From Cryptomeria japonica (lineage: Eukaryota > Streptophyta > Pinopsida > Cupressales > Cupressaceae): a DNA stretch of 64,000 nucleotides. Location: contig NC_081410.1 of assembly GCF_030272615.1 (NCBI RefSeq), forward strand, positions 575,386,263 to 575,450,262, given 5' to 3'. The notes beneath the pieces were generated by a model. It did no database searches. It was not told where the DNA came from and saw only the letters and a program-made list of their open reading frames with translations. This document shows positions 24,451-40,301 of the stretch, piece by piece. How positions within the stretch are numbered: the first letter of the stretch is position 1; each line of letters starts with the position of its first letter. A program made the position numbers and the translations under genes.

Positions 24451-27400
24451 GGTCATTTATATGGTGGCCAATTTAGTAGTGGTGTGTCAAGGACATTATC
24501 AATTGAAAGATTTACCTAACAATGCAAAGGTGCACCCCTCAACAAAATCAACACCCCTTTGTGCCTTGAGAGCATATGCTCCATCTTCTTCTATTGTGTA
24601 GTTATTGTTTGTGTTTGAGCACATGTATCTATTGCAACTTTCCATTCTACTTCAGGTCTAATAATTCACCGAAACTGAAATTCACCTCCACAAAACCACC
24701 CAAACTGAAATTCACCTCCATCACTAAATCAAGTGGAGTTCCTTCAACTCCTCCTTGGCTAGCAAGCTAGCAATCCAACATTGTTGAACTAGAATTCTAA
24801 TTTAAGTAGGGCTCTACTAATTTTCTCTAATCTAAGAAATTACAAAGAAATACATCTCCAATTTAGAAATATAATCATTAACAACATCTACATCAATTTT
24901 CCCGTCAAACTTATGGATGTCACAACTTACCTAGGCTCTAAAGGGAGTCCAATTGCCAAATGACCTTTCCAATAAGGCTCACTACTTATTTTGGTTACTT
25001 CGGAGCATCAACACAAATCAGTTCATCATCCTTGATCTTTGTTTTCCTCAAGCCACCTAGATCAACAACTTGAAGGAATTCAAGGAGTTAGTAGTTAGTT
25101 CTTCAATATCATTGAATCTCATCTTTAATTCAAATATCCAATATCTGTCTGCATTTGATGGTACATGCAAGAGAAGCTAGGTTGTGATAGAACTTATCTA
25201 AATTAGGCTAGTGACTTGGGGAACAATACACTAGTTGAGAAATTTATTGTACCAAAAGTAAAAATTAAACAAAATAAAACACAAAATTGATAATTACAAT
25301 ATAGCTGAACAAAATGATCTTTATTTTAATCTAATGTGTTTACAAAATGGGTAAAATTTGTAGTAGAGATGAATGCCTTCTATTCTTGTTACATGATTCA
25401 AATTCAACCACTATATAGCTTTCAAAAAAAGGAAAACCTATTAAAAGTAGTATATTAGGGATCTTGGTGTAACCAAAGAATCATCACACCTAGTACTAAC
25501 TAGTGTCCTTGGAAGTTGAAATGAGCATTCAAATAAGGACAAACCTAATGGAAAACTGAAACTGTTTGTTGGAGAATTATTTATTTGATACCCCCATTTG
25601 TCAAGGCCATAACTCTTGTCTATAAATGCCATTAAGATGACTTGAGATGTTTTCTACATTGCAACACCACTTCCAATTTAAGCTATCTCTAGAATAATTT
25701 TACTAATGATTGTGGATCGTTTTGGCTAGAAAGAATTAAAAATAAATCCAAATTAGCATGAAACCAATAGATAATGTCTATAAAATGATCAATAGATCTC
25801 TAGCTGAGACAAATGCCTTGGTGAATCCTACGATAAGTAGGGAACCTCTCCATAGGAATATGGATATTCTTAGCAATTGATTGAATCTCTTGAGCTTAGT
25901 GAATAAGACATTAGTGGTCCAAAAGCGAGAATAGGGTCAAGTGAATTCCTTCTCCAATGGATAATTTAATTTTAACGTTTGATGACACATCTAAGAGGGT
26001 TGTTAATTGCATTTTAAGCTCAATGTCTCAAGGGAAGGAGCACATATGTAACCTAGAATTGCTCCTTTGTCCAATTATTTTATGCATTTGTAACCTTGAA
26101 TGATTCTTTTGAACTATTTTTCTACACTTTTGTATAATCTAGTTGTACTTTTGTTCAATACCATTCTTTTTTAGAAATCTTCCAAATCAGACACACAATC
26201 ATGACTTCACACCTATAAAATAGGAAACTTTTGGACAAACTAGATTTGAAACGACACTTGGAAACAAACTTCAAACTTGAAAACTTTAAATTTATAGTTG
26301 ACTACCACACAATTAAAACATAAGACAAACTTGGAGGTCAGTTAAGAGGAATTTAAATTTGGAATGCCTTCACATTTACTATCTCTAGAGAACTCTCAAA
26401 ATATTTTGTTTTCATCTTCAAAGGCTCTAATAAAAGATCTTCATCAAGTTTCTATAGTGGAATACACATATGAATTTTTACAATTTACTGAAGGGATGCA
26501 AGTAATTAAAATGGGCCTTGATTCAAATCCTAATTATTATCTTCAGTCTCTACTTACCAAGGGTGACAAGTTACCTCTAGTTTTACTCTCCTTATCCACA
26601 AGGAACAAAATCTGATATATCTTAGTACATCTAGCCAAACAAATTTAGTTAGTGTGTCCATCCCAAGCATACCATTGTTTGACATATTGAATCTACAATA
26701 TAACACCATATTTCAATGATAATCATATAGAGAAACACATGACCAGTTTTATGAGCCTATTTTAATGACTCTTTTAGTTGGCTTGATAGAATTTTATACT
26801 CTAGCTACTGCAAATTTTTACTCTAAAACCATGATACTTTCTAACTGATAAGACTATTTTATAAGTACTAAAGTATGCCATCTTATGAATTATAGATAGT
26901 ATACATTTTCATTTGAATTATAGATAGTACTTTCTAATCTCTTATACCATTTGATGCAAGCACATAAATATTCCTCTATCTAACTTAGAAACTAAATAAT
27001 AGTTAGCACAAATATATATATACTTTTCACACAAATTGAATTGACATAAAGATTACAATAAAATATCTATTAAAATATGCAATTAACAATCTCCATGCAC
27101 ATCAATCCTCTCTACAATACCTCTATCTCTCTTGGACAATCTTGGCCGATGCCCACACACCTCCACATCCTTGGTCAATACTTCTTATATTGTATCTTCT
27201 CCAATTTGATACCCTTTCATGTTTTGAATTAAAATAATTCCTCTAGTAGTTCATTTCACATTCGATGCCTTTTCAATTTCTTTTTGTCTTCACATTTAAT
27301 GTCTCTTCCTAGCATTTCAATTTTTTAGATAGTTATTGATTTGATCAAACACTTGGCAATTATATTTATGGTAGAGTTTCAAAATCCTTTACACTTTGAT

Positions 27401-28047
27401 GGATATCATACCCTACTCTATGGCTCAACCTTGCATCTTTTCTATTCTTGTTTCTTGCATATCCTATCTCTATATTGTGCCACGCACCATCTCTGCAACC
27501 TTCCAAAGTAGTGTTATGTTTGTTCATTTCCCCTTTTAATTTTACCATTATAAACTGCAATCTTGTATTTATTTTTAATCGCTACTTTCCTACATTGTTT
27601 GATCTGCCATCATGTTAGAATGACCACTCTATCATGCTTTGATGGATGTCGCATCTTGTTACAAACCTCACATTTTGACACTGGCAGAAAGGATATTAGA
27701 AAGGATATTGGCCTCCATGGTCAAAACTTAGTTGGGACACTTGCTGAGCTCCTCCATAAAGTGTGGCCTCTTCTCCTCTTCCCTCTTTCATTAAATGATC
27801 ATGCACAACCCAATCTCCTCCAACAATATCTCTATCCACTCTTCCCCTCTTTCATTGATTTCAATCTACTATATTGGTGGAGGTATCTATTAAGGTGGGT
27901 GTATCAGATGAAGCCATGGCAGGTGGATGTAGCTAGATTGAGCAAATTGGGCACCAGGGTTTGTATATTCAAGATAGAAAGCTTAAGGCATAAGAAGATT
28001 TAATTTAAAATGAAAATTCATTGCAAAAATAGCCTAACCTTTTAGGA

Positions 28048-28115
28048 GATCGCATGCAGGGTTGCCAAGGTTGATGAAGCTTGCACGCAGGGTTGCCAGA
28101 GGTCAACGAAGCTTG
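28048..28115. repeat. 34-bp tandem doublet
   Basis: Two adjacent units share GCAGGGTTGCCA and GAAGCTTGCA, first at about 28048 and again at about 28082, with a few differences. It sits left of the Gypsy protease fragment. No function is suggested. Confidence 0.6.
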
Positions 28116-28276
28116 CATGGGATTGATTGAGCAAATGACTTGCACTCTTTTTTTATTTTAAGTAATGCCCATGGTCATCGGAATTTTGACGAATGCGGGC
28201 ACTTTTTTTCAAAAAAAATAAATTTCATTACTAATGCCTTCTCCGTTGAAACCAAATGTGAAATTATCATCAGAAT

Positions 28277-28910
28277 TCAATTTGGGCATTTAAAAAAAAA
28301 ATCAAATTTGGTCACAATATACCTTCTCCATAGGAATTTTAGACCAAATGTACTAGTGATTCCTCTCAAGAACAATTTATTACCAAAATCATCTAGACAT
28401 TCAACTATCTTGTCAAAGCAGTTGACCCTAGCCTTGTGTTGACCCAACCATTTTATACCTAGTAAGATGTCATAGGTGCCTAAGGGTGCCATAAAGAGGT
28501 CAACTTTAGTGGTGAAATTAGGAAAATCAAACCTTGCCCCAAATAGGCACTTCTCTACCCAAGCTCTCGACTGGTTTGTATACTCAACAAACCAAGAGTT
28601 AGCCATACTTTTCCAACTCTCTTTGGAAACTTACTAAGCAAATTGGGTGAAAAATGTTTTTAGTGGCTCCTGTGTCTATGAGTATAGTAATGGGAATGCC
28701 ATAAAGTGTACCCGAGGTTTCCACTAGAGTAAATTGGTACTTAGCTTGTCGGTTCTCTATCGCTGCATGAAATCTTTGCTAAAAAGTTGTCTGTTAAGGT
28801 GGTAGGAGATTTCTCTGTTGTTGCCCTTCTTGTTGTTTCATTGGGCACTGGTTGGCGTAGTGCTCACCATTGTAAGTATAACATCCCCCCGTCGGTCCTT
28901 TCTTTTTTGC
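28277..28910 (-). pseudogene. Gypsy gag knuckle and retropepsin (RVP_2) fragment
   Basis: From 28910 leftward the minus strand reads a knuckle GCYTYNGEHYANQCP, a linker, then the protease active site ILIDTGATKN near 28650 and the block VDLFMAPLGTYDILLGIKWL near 28480, followed by NCFDK. This order (CX2CX3HX4C knuckle, DTGA, PLGxYDxLLGxxWL) is that of plant Ty3/Gypsy polyproteins. The second knuckle cysteine is Tyr, consistent with a TGY to TAY change. The protease would cut the element's own polyprotein. Stops separate the pieces, and the frame ends at 28277 before reverse transcriptase. Confidence 0.85.
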
Positions 28911-29142
28911 TTTATTGCTGATTCCCTTACTATCTCTTTTGGGTTTATCAAACCCCTTTTTATCTCCTAGGTTATCTTGTCGGCCTTCTTTGTAACCCTT
29001 ACTATTTTTATTGCTTGACCCATATTTGTCCCCTTTCCTCTTAAAGGTTTGAGAAGGTTGTGTCTATGATAGGGAGGCAAGGCAAGGTGGTTGCCAAGTG
29101 GCTAGAATGTTTACTAAATGAAAGGTTCTTGTTGTTTCATGT

Positions 29143-31393
29143 TGTAGACACCAAAATTAGAGTACAACAAGCTAGTAGGAAACCTAGCAACTCTCCTTGT
29201 TCCACCTCCCTAAGTCAAACACTTCCTGGTTGCTCAAGGGCTTCAACTCCATTGTTTTAGTATTCCTTCACAAATGCTACAAAACTGACTTATTGAGTCA
29301 AACTCACCAAATGTGTTGGATTCATGCAAGGTTCACTTATTTCAACTTTATTTGTTGGGTTTTTTTTCTTTACAACCTTCTTTGTCATACCCGATTTGAC
29401 AAAATCCAAGTTTTAGACCTAAAACGGGCTACTAGGAATTAGCCCTCCTTTTGGGGTTTTGTGCTCACCTTGCTCCAGCGATGGACTTTCAGACAAAAAG
29501 AAGTTGATATTCGGACACCCTTTTCGAATTTCTTGAATATTTTCTAAGTCTCAGGGTCCCTTAGGCCTTCTCCGTGACTATCCCAAAAAAATGGGTGCAA
29601 AAGGAGGGTTTGCAAGGGTTTTAATGGCAAAATCAACTATAGGCAAGAAACCTTCAAAGGTGAGTCAGGAAACCTTAGTCCTACCATGTCACATACCAAC
29701 TAGGCCATAATAAAGTAGATTGACACCTTCAAAGGCTAAAGAACAAGATTTCACAAAATGCACATAAGGAGAGTGCAACAATTGACAACTTTTCCATTCT
29801 TGCTTTCTACAAACACATCTTTGCTTAAATAAAAATTACATTCAATCATGTAAACATGTCTGTCATTAGAGACAAAAGAGAACCATCATTAGCCCTGCAC
29901 AAAAGCATTAGGCCATTTACAAACATTGTTTCATTCACTGTCAAATCTAAATATCATTGCACTTTGCCCTTTCACTATTTTTTCACACTTTGACCTGCAC
30001 TTTGCCACTATCAAAACACCTTTGCAAAGGTCTGATTGGTGCCTTTCTATCACTGCTCTATCCTTGGTTGTTTGTAGTCCTTCATACTTGCTATTTGGAA
30101 GAGGAAGAATGCAATAACAACTTCATTTAAAATGCTAAAATCAGTCATAAATGACTGTGACAGCTTGCTGGGCGTTACAACTTTTCCTAAAGAGATCATT
30201 GCTTGATCTTGGAAAACACAAAACCCATGGGAAGGATCTAACACCACTCCTTGTCCTTGTTTAAAAACAAATTGAGAAGAAACCAGGCTTTACACACACC
30301 AATATATGGTGGAGAGCAAGCAATTGAGTGGATACAAACTCCAAAACAGTGACTCACTATTTTTGTTACAATTTACACAAACTGAAAATACAACCTTCCT
30401 TCTCTTGGCTTATAAAGTCTCTTAGCTTTCGTCTACAATCTTGGACAACAAGACAAGTCTGTCCACCTGATGAATGCATTTGCTATAGAAGAGCAAAGCA
30501 TCAAACTTCTTCAAAGACCCTAGCCAAATGGCACACTTGCCTATGGCTTCATGGCCATAAAACTCCTTACACCTACAATTTTGAAATCAAAAAAAGTATG
30601 TACATATCCTAAAAGTTGACCAACTGGTTCTTGGGAAGCCATGAGAATTTAGGGCCTCAAGAAGCCAAGTTGGTCAAGCATCCTTGCCAATTTCCTAGAC
30701 AAGGCAGTGAAACTGTCAAAACCAAATATTTTTGCACAAAACTCAAAACTTGATGAAATTAAATGCCACCAAAGGGCAAAGCTTCAGGAAAAATGAGAGT
30801 ACTGAAAAATGCAAAAATAGTATGGCCATGTACAACAGGTGTATAGACTACTGCTCAAATGGAGTCAAATCATAGGGAAAACAAGGTAAAAACTAGTGCA
30901 AGTTTGCAAAATGCTTCATAACTTCGAATGATAAACCCTTAAAATGGTACAAACAAGAGAATAAATACCTCCACATATTAGTTATCCTCCTGTATGGACA
31001 GGTACATGTCCAAGAACACACAAAGTTGACACTTTCATGTCTAAAATGACAACTATTGGTGCCTAGATGATGCAAGGTTGATCTCAAAAACTACAAATCA
31101 ACTAAAAACATTATTCACACCTAAAATCCAAACACCAAAAATTGTCTAAGAACTTTTCACAACAAAAACACACTAAAAACTCACTTTTGACAATATTTTG
31201 CTAGGCAACTCCAAACTTGCAACTTTGAGCAAAAAGATGAAAACAGGAAACATGACCACACAATGAGTTCAAAACTCATCCAAAGAACCTAGAAAAACTT
31301 CAAAAACATATTAGACAACTTTCCAATTTAAAACTAATAAAAACCAACTTGCTATCAAACTTGGATGAAAAATGAGGCCTAGGTGCTCCTGCA
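29143..31393. mobile_element. LTR-like insertion of 2251 bp within the Gypsy gag
   Basis: It starts TGTAGACACCAAAATTAG and ends AGGTGCTCCTGCA, so it has TG...CA termini and partly inverted ends (GACACC/GGTGCTC). The sequence on both sides continues the gag hinge of the surrounding element on the minus strand, which fixes the insertion. Flanks CATGT and CTAGT agree at only three of five bases, so the target duplication is poor. Relatives of the CTCCTGCA end occur at 631-640 and, inverted, at 55046. No coding motif was seen; the length is large for a solo LTR but within the range known for conifer Gypsy LTRs. Confidence 0.55.
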
Positions 31394-31398
31394 CTAGT

Positions 31399-32786
31399 CT
31401 AGTTGCCCTTCTTTCTATTCCTGTCTCTTATTGAGTCATCCTTATGGAGTTTTTGTTCTTGTTTGAAAACCTTCTCATAGGCTTCATCCATGGTTGAAGG
31501 AGATAAGACATCCATCAAACCCCCTATGTGGTTATTCAGGCCCATGATAAATTTCCTGATTTTATATTTCTTGTTTGCTTGAAATTGAGGTACATACTTT
31601 AGTAGGTGGGTGAGCTTCTCCCAATAAGCATGTAGTGAGAGTTCCTCTTGTCTCAAATCCAGGAAATCTATCAAATTCTATTCAAAGAACAACTAAGGAA
31701 ACCAACTTTGCCTAAAAAATTATGCAAACCTATCCTAGGTTATGCTGGCCAATCTTAAACCGAGTTCAACTTTCTTGTTTTCCCACCATTTGACAGCCTC
31801 TCTGGTCAACTGGTAAGCCCCCCATATAGCCTTCATGTTTTCTATGCAGCCTTGGATTTCAAAGTATTTCTCCATACTAATAAGCCATGCCTCGATGAAA
31901 TCTCCTCCCTCTAACCCATCATATTGAGGGGGCTTTAATTTTTTCATGTTGTTAGATATGGCTCCCACTACTTGTTTATGTTTTTGGTTCAGGTTTTGGG
32001 ATTGAGTTTCCTGGAACCCACTTTGACGAGTGTGTTCCTATTCGATATGCTTGTCTCTAGGTGTGGACTCATATTATTTATTGTGGGTTTTTGTGTGACC
32101 ACCTCCCCTCTGCTTCAACACTCAGAGCATATTTTGTGTGTCTTGCACGATGTGGATAAGCCTACTTGGCGGATGGATTCTTTGGGGCTTCAGATTCTCC
32201 TCCGCCTTCTTGGTTTTGAGATATCTTAATGATTCCTGATAAGCTTGTTTTGTCAAGTAATATTTAATTTTAGTTTCTATACAAGCTCATCATTTAAAAG
32301 CATGAAATTGAAACATAAATTTTACACATCCAAAATTGATATTTTATTGATACTGAGCACATCAAAATTTGTTTTTACAATATGTACAATGCAAATCTCA
32401 ATCTAAGAACTACTATCAAAAGCAATCATGGGATCTTCCTGCCCTTCAAAATCAGAGAAAGGTACAAATCAAAAGTTGGGAGTGTCAGTGGGTACCTGAG
32501 TTTCTTTTGGGTTTACGAGCTCAGGTTTGATTACAACAACGTTAGGTGTTTTGTTGTCAGGTTTGGGTGCCTTGTCAGGAAAGATTTTAGTTCTTACTAC
32601 TGGCACCGTTCTAGTAGCAGTCCAGGGTTCTCTTTCTCTTTTTAATCTCCTTAAGGCATCTGCTAGTGTTTCATCATCAGATGAAATTGAGTAGCTTGAA
32701 TACTCATGCCTAAGATTCTTTACTCTCCATAGCTGAGAGTAGATCGGATCACGTGCTCATTTTTGTTTTGTAGTACGAATCCACAT
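31399..32786 (-). pseudogene. Gypsy gag (Retrotrans_gag), decayed
   Basis: The N-terminal part at 32740-32600 reads LWRVKNLRHEYSSYS and an acidic DDETLADALRRLKRER segment. Further on, 31968-31735 holds KLKPPQYDGLEGGDFIEAWL and MEKYFEIQ with VKWWENKK, the classic start of a Retrotrans_gag domain, and 31674-31399 holds QEELSLHAYWEKL and KIRKFIMGLN with KQEQKLHKDD at the end. This is the capsid protein of the element. Several in-frame stops and at least one frame shift separate the blocks. The primer-binding site and LTR lie directly upstream, as expected. Confidence 0.85.
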
Positions 32787-32868
32787 CCTGACAAATACCA
32801 AAATATTTCATTTTAGTTACCTATCCTAAGTTTGAGTGGCGAGCCCTAGGTTCAGTGTTGAACCCAAT

Positions 32869-32880
32869 GCTCTAATACCA
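32869..32880 (-). other. Primer-binding site (tRNA-Met type)
   Basis: The minus strand reads TGGTATTAGAGC, one base different from the usual plant initiator tRNA-Met site TGGTATCAGAGC, and abuts the LTR end ...TAATACA at 32881. Confidence 0.7.
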
Positions 32881-33710
32881 TGTATTACATACTCTAACTA
32901 TGCAATTTACAATTACAACTTTAAAAACAAAATAGGGAAAATAAAACTTGCAAATCTGTTTTTGTTTACAACATTGAACTGAAACAAAAACTTGAAATAA
33001 AAACAATGATCTATTCTACGAACATATATTTTGGTACAAATGAGAATTCTATCTTTTCAATTTTAGAGAGTAGAGAGGTTCAGATATTACATTTTTTTTC
33101 AGATGCACATTTTGATCTTTTACATAACTTTACCAATGATTTGGAGGGAAAGTATTATTGAGGTGTTGTTTCGTCCAACCACAGACTTACTAGTCCCCCG
33201 TGTCGTATCCAACTGGATTGGCTTGATGTTTCATGGGGAGGTGATAAGAAGTTGAACTCATGGCATCTGAGGCTAGTGTATAATCCTACACATCTCTCTA
33301 GTCGGTCATACACTATAGGCTAACCCTAACTAGTATGACATCTGATTATGTTGTATAATTAGATTATTGAATTGATTGACGCTCTTGAATTGAGCATCAC
33401 CTTGGCCAAAGGTTTTAATTAGTTGTAATCATGCTATAACATGAAGTCAATGTTCCACCCTACTCGGCTGCAACTTGGGTTTTTCAGGACGTAGGTTCAC
33501 ATATTTGGAAGTCCTAAATACATATTACCATTAAGGCATAGCATATGATGACTTTTTTCACATTATGAATAAACAAAACCATCAATTGTTCCTCTCTAGT
33601 TCCATTATTTTAGGAATTGAAATTGAATTTCTACCTTGGTTTGAAAAAGGTAAGACAACCTATATAGAGCTGCTAGCTCTCATTTACTCTCTAGGTTTAT
33701 ATATTATACA
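32881..33710 (-). mobile_element. Probable 5' LTR of the minus-strand Gypsy element
   Basis: The inner end is fixed by the primer-binding site. The outer end at 33710 is suggested by TGTATAATATA on the minus strand, which matches the inverted inner end TGTATTACATA loosely. No second LTR is present for comparison, so the length of about 830 bp is tentative. Confidence 0.4.
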
Positions 33711-35712
<2,002 letters not shown>

Positions 35713-37640
35713 GTGTGAGATTTTTGCGAGGGTTAGAATAGATCTCTGTGGTGTTTAACAAATTAAAATTTAAAGTTTATGAAACTCATAAAAAGTTACA
35801 AAATAAAGTTTTATGTTTTTTCACAACATATTGAGTAGTTCAATCTAATATTTACATAATATACATAATTAAATCAAATTAATTCATAATAAATATATAA
35901 GGGTAAGTATTTTGTATATAATAAATGTTGACAGTAAAAAAAATTAAGTGTATTTAATTTTGAAATCAAAGAATAAATATGATTTATATAACATTTAAAT
36001 TACATATATTAATTAGTTTTATTTATAGTTTATTTTCCTATATATAGAGTTCAATTGTCATCAAAACTTTAAGTTACAAAATGAAATGGTACAATATGAA
36101 TAGTATATTGTTAATTTTTTTTTAAGGTATAATGACTTACAATGCATATTCATATATCTAATTTCTTATTGTAATATTGGAAAAAATAAGGGTCCCCAAT
36201 TTGACAAGAATTAGGGTTGTGTGTTATAATCCTAAACAACAAAGAGTTTTTTTGTAAGAGGGTTGAAGTATGAAACTTCCTTAACTCCAAGTTAGATTCA
36301 TTTGTCAATTTCATAGTATTTGAAAATTCAAAAAAGATGTATAGATGTAGATTTATCCTAAACTATAATACTTGTTTATAGAATGTTGAGATGTTATTAT
36401 TTATTTTACTACTATTTTTTATCCAAAATGATTTTTGATTTCCCTCTATCTTTTGTTTGATGATCAATTCATATAATAAAACTCGTCTTAAAATAATATG
36501 ACATCTTCAAGATATTAAAGTTAAATATTATGGCATGCAAGATATTGAAAAATGACCTGATTTGGTGGAGATATGAAACTTTTTTAACTATACATTAGAC
36601 CCCTAAACAGTTTTACAATATTTGAAGACACCTAGATGTCTAGAATGATTGAAGTTTTGTATTTGTTGATGATTTTCAAATGCAATGCTACGTGATTTAA
36701 TAACATTTCTTATAATTTATAATGAGTACCAAGCTCTATGTTATCTTTTCCTCGATGTTCAACTAGTGCCTTAGGACTTGTCTTTATATATGACATTTAC
36801 TAGGTGTTGATTGACATGCAAACTAATAAGCATTAATACAATTTAGTACAAGGCCTTAGGATAGGTGAAAAAAAATCTAAATTTGATAGGCATTATCATA
36901 GATGTGATTATGTTTAGGGAAAGAATTATACCTACCATTTAATCCAAGATTGAAAAAATAATATGAATTATGATGAATTCAATTTCCTATCTCTAACAAG
37001 ATTATGAGCTAATTAATGTTCTAATGTTGTTAACTTATGTGAAAAATAAAATAAAGTTAAGTCATAAATTAACATGTTTTAAGAAAAGGTTCAAAATAAA
37101 TTTATAAAATAAATGAAAAAAGAAAAAATATAAAATTTTCTCTTCTATAATGTGATAATATCATAGATCTAGAAACATATTCTAGATAAGTTCAAACCAA
37201 AACCTTTCTTTCTCTAATAAGTTGTGCTTAAAAATGACATGATGTGGTATGAACTCATATTTTCAAAGGAAAATATAATGTGTTTTTAGACGAGTTATTG
37301 GGGGATTTGTTAAATTTTTCAGGTAATGTAATGAAGTAAGAACAATGTTAACAAAGTAGGTCTAAGCCTCCCACTACCGTTGTTGCTACTATATTTTGGA
37401 GGATTATTTGTAGAGCTCAAAAACAACAATACTTAAGTTGTAACAAAACTTATTGGATATAACTACAAGGTAGAAATATAGAATATTTATAAGCACAATT
37501 GGTGATGATAATAAGAATAATAAGAGACACATTGCATGAAATTCCTGCCAATAGTGTGATTGTTTGTGTTAGTCTAAAGATTTAATTAGTTCTACTAAAA
37601 AAATGATTTAAGGCTCAAAGTAGGATTTGTTTACTAATTT

Positions 37641-40301
37641 TTTTTTGATTAAGGGAAAAACAGGTTTTGAGGGGGACCCGAAACCCCATACAATAGGTTT
37701 TGAAAGGACCCGAAACCCACATATTTTACTAGGATCTGAAACCTACAATGAAACTTCTGCCAAAAAAGAGGGGCAAATAAAATTAGTAGACCACCTCAAC
37801 AAATCTAGCTAGTGCCAGCCAAAAGCTAGCACCACCACATGTAGAAATAAGCTAGCCAAACTAAGAGAAAATTATTGCAAAACCTGCTAGTAACACAGCT
37901 TGAGCCTATAGATGAAATCGATAGACTCCCCCATTCAAACATCAAGGAATTTTCGGGTTCCCCTACCCATATGTAGAAAAATCAGGCAACAAAAAGCTAG
38001 CCCAACCCTTAACCAAAAACTATCATGATCTTAGTTGGGCCCTTCAAAACTATCAACATCCAACCAAACAAAAGCAATGGGTTTTTGAAAGGCTCCCCTA
38101 ACCTTCGATTTTGGGTTTTAAAATGGCTCCCAAAACCACCAAGAAACAACCAACAATCCCATAGAATCTGATCATGCCTTTAACAACAAAACACCCATCC
38201 ACTTCAACAGGATAGTGACCCACCTCCATAGGGGCTGAAAATAGAGAGATCAGCCGCAAAGATACCCAATCAGCTGACCACAAACCAAAATCCAGCGACC
38301 AAGAGAAGGCACAGTGAAGCTTTGCTAGACAACTGGGTTTTGGAAAGACACCCACAACCTTACAAAAAAGAAGATGCATGAACCAATCAGAATCCCTGCA
38401 GGCATGCTCCACCAATGATTTTTTTAGTGGCTAATATTCACAAATTGGCTATTTTTGAAATTTGGGAATCAAAATTTGGCTAATAAGCTCAACTTTTAAG
38501 GTGACCCAAATCGCCACATTTTTACAATTTTTTGTTTTAATGTGATTTAAATTGCCAAAGAATTTATTTTATTAATTTTTTAATTCAAAGATTTGCCACA
38601 ATATTCGATACATGATTGGATCAAAGTCACCAGCATTTTATAATTTTTTATAGAAATCTAAATTAATTCACCTTTAATATATCATAATTATTAATTACTT
38701 TAAGGTTATATCAAAAAGCTTTAGTTGCCACCATTGATTTAAAATATAATCTAATGACCTTCATTGTATTTCATAAGGTAAATTGTACCTACAAGTTGTA
38801 ATGTTGTTGGGGGTTGAAATTATTTTTGAATTGTTGACCTCAATGAAAATCAATTGTCTAAAAGCAATTTTTGGCCCCATGAGTATTCCAAATTGTTGGT
38901 AAATGTTTTCTCACAAAATAAAAAGAGGGATATTAGATTATTTTAAATTAATGGTAGAAACTAAATAAAGTAGAGTCTACCCCTTAAACTCATTAATGAT
39001 TTCTACCTTTAGGCCTCTACTTTACTATAGAAAACTATTTTTTTAAATGAAAGCATTTGCAATAGTAACTAATGCATACTCTTATTATTTTCCAAGATTC
39101 ACCAATATTTCCTACCAAAAAAAGTTGATATAAAAAAATTGCCAATAAAATTAATATTTTTCTTTTAAAAAAAGAAATAATTAGCAATAAAATTATTATT
39201 ATTTTAAAAAAATAAAAATATTCGCCAAGATTTTATATAATTTTATGAGAGGGGGTTTCTTAAAGTTATCACAAACTCTCCACCTCTATAGGAGAAATAG
39301 GGAAGTGATCCAACAACAAGGAAAGAAAAAAATGCACACCAGCCTCAAGAAAAAGGGCTATCAAAACCCCCAACAGGAACCATCCCATCAAGCTCAGCCA
39401 ACACTTCCCCGTAACAGAGGAATGGTCCCCCTCAATAGGATGGACTGAAGACAGATGAAATAAGACATCCTGCAAAACACCTAGGATCCTCTTGCAAAGG
39501 GTAGAAATAGAGGTATATACAAACACAACAAGAAGGAACCCGAAGAAATAACAAAACAAAGACATGCAAACCTCCAAAATAGAGGTCCCCTGCAGCTTCA
39601 AAAACCACCCGACAACCATGATATCAATAAATTTGCAGCCACCTGGGTCCCAAACAGCCCATCCAAGTCAAGGTAGGCTCAAGGGAGGAGCACAATAGTC
39701 AATCCCTCCACCCAATGAGACAGAAATGGAAGAAAAGAGCTCTCCCATGAAGCCAATGAAGCACCACTCCCCAGAAGGGCACCGAACAGGTCCACCAACT
39801 CGGAGGGGACAAATCCCAATCCAAGCCCCATCTATGGCAAGGACGATCTCCACAATCGCAAGGCAAACGACAAACCCTAAAGCAACATCCACAAAAAAGT
39901 CATTGCAAACTCTCCCCCCAAACACAAAAACACCAGTCGCAGGTGCAAGCAAGGAGGATAGCCAAAGCCACGACCCACAGGGATGCACACAAAAGGAGAA
40001 CGACACGTCTACAACAAAGATACCACCGACATAAACCCACACCCTGCAAACTCCATGCACAGAGGGAAAAGTAGATTTTAAAAGAACAATGCCAAATCTC
40101 TGACCAAACAACCCACCAACAAAGGCTCCTTCATCAGAAATCACTGCATCCACAGGCAAAAGCCAAACGCCACCCACCACATTCAGCTTTCCATATGGGT
40201 CTTCACCATCTTCCTCTCCTGTGTCTACTCCCACAACCCTAGCCGTCCCTGCTCTTCCTCCTGCGCGCTCCATCGTTATTCTCATGTTGATGCTCATATA
40301 G
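37641..40301 (-). mobile_element. LINE-like non-LTR insertion, 2661 bp, 14-bp target duplication
   Basis: The 14-bp flank TTGTTTACTAATTT at 37627-37640 is repeated at 40302-40315 with one change, and the uninterrupted site is present in copy E near 62964. The left end begins with a T-run, i.e. the element is minus-strand with an A-rich 3' tail. Next to the tail is a GGTTTTGAGGGGGACCCGAAACCCC-like block (about 37664), repeated in shorter form twice. Minus-strand frames at 39668-40327, 39269-39619 and 38098-38415 are Gly/Val/Phe-rich and carry no motif I recognise; no reverse transcriptase is visible. An AT-rich block at about 38416-39244 looks like a later nested insertion. Confidence 0.75.

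Larger units (their letters stand above)
22321..28276. other. Long stretch with little recognisable content
   Basis: Apart from the 255-bp doublet at 23992-24450, a 34-bp doublet at 28048-28115 and a short CTGAAATTCACCTCCA doublet near 24677-24720, I see no gene, RNA or clear element. The short frames at 24410-24770, 26364-26615 and 27563-28003 lack motifs. The left end of the minus-strand Gypsy element beginning at 28277 may extend into it in unrecognisable form. Confidence 0.4.
28277..33710 (-). mobile_element. Decayed LTR retrotransposon (Gypsy-type gag/protease), truncated after protease
   Basis: On the minus strand the order is a probable 5' LTR (33710 to 32881), a tRNA-Met primer site directly next to it (32869-32880), gag (32786 to 31399), then a zinc-knuckle and retropepsin (28910 to 28277). 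No reverse transcriptase or integrase follows, so it is truncated to the left. A 2.25-kb LTR-like sequence (29143-31393) has inserted between gag and the knuckle. The gag type and the RVP_2-like protease are those of plant Ty3/Gypsy elements. Confidence 0.75.
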
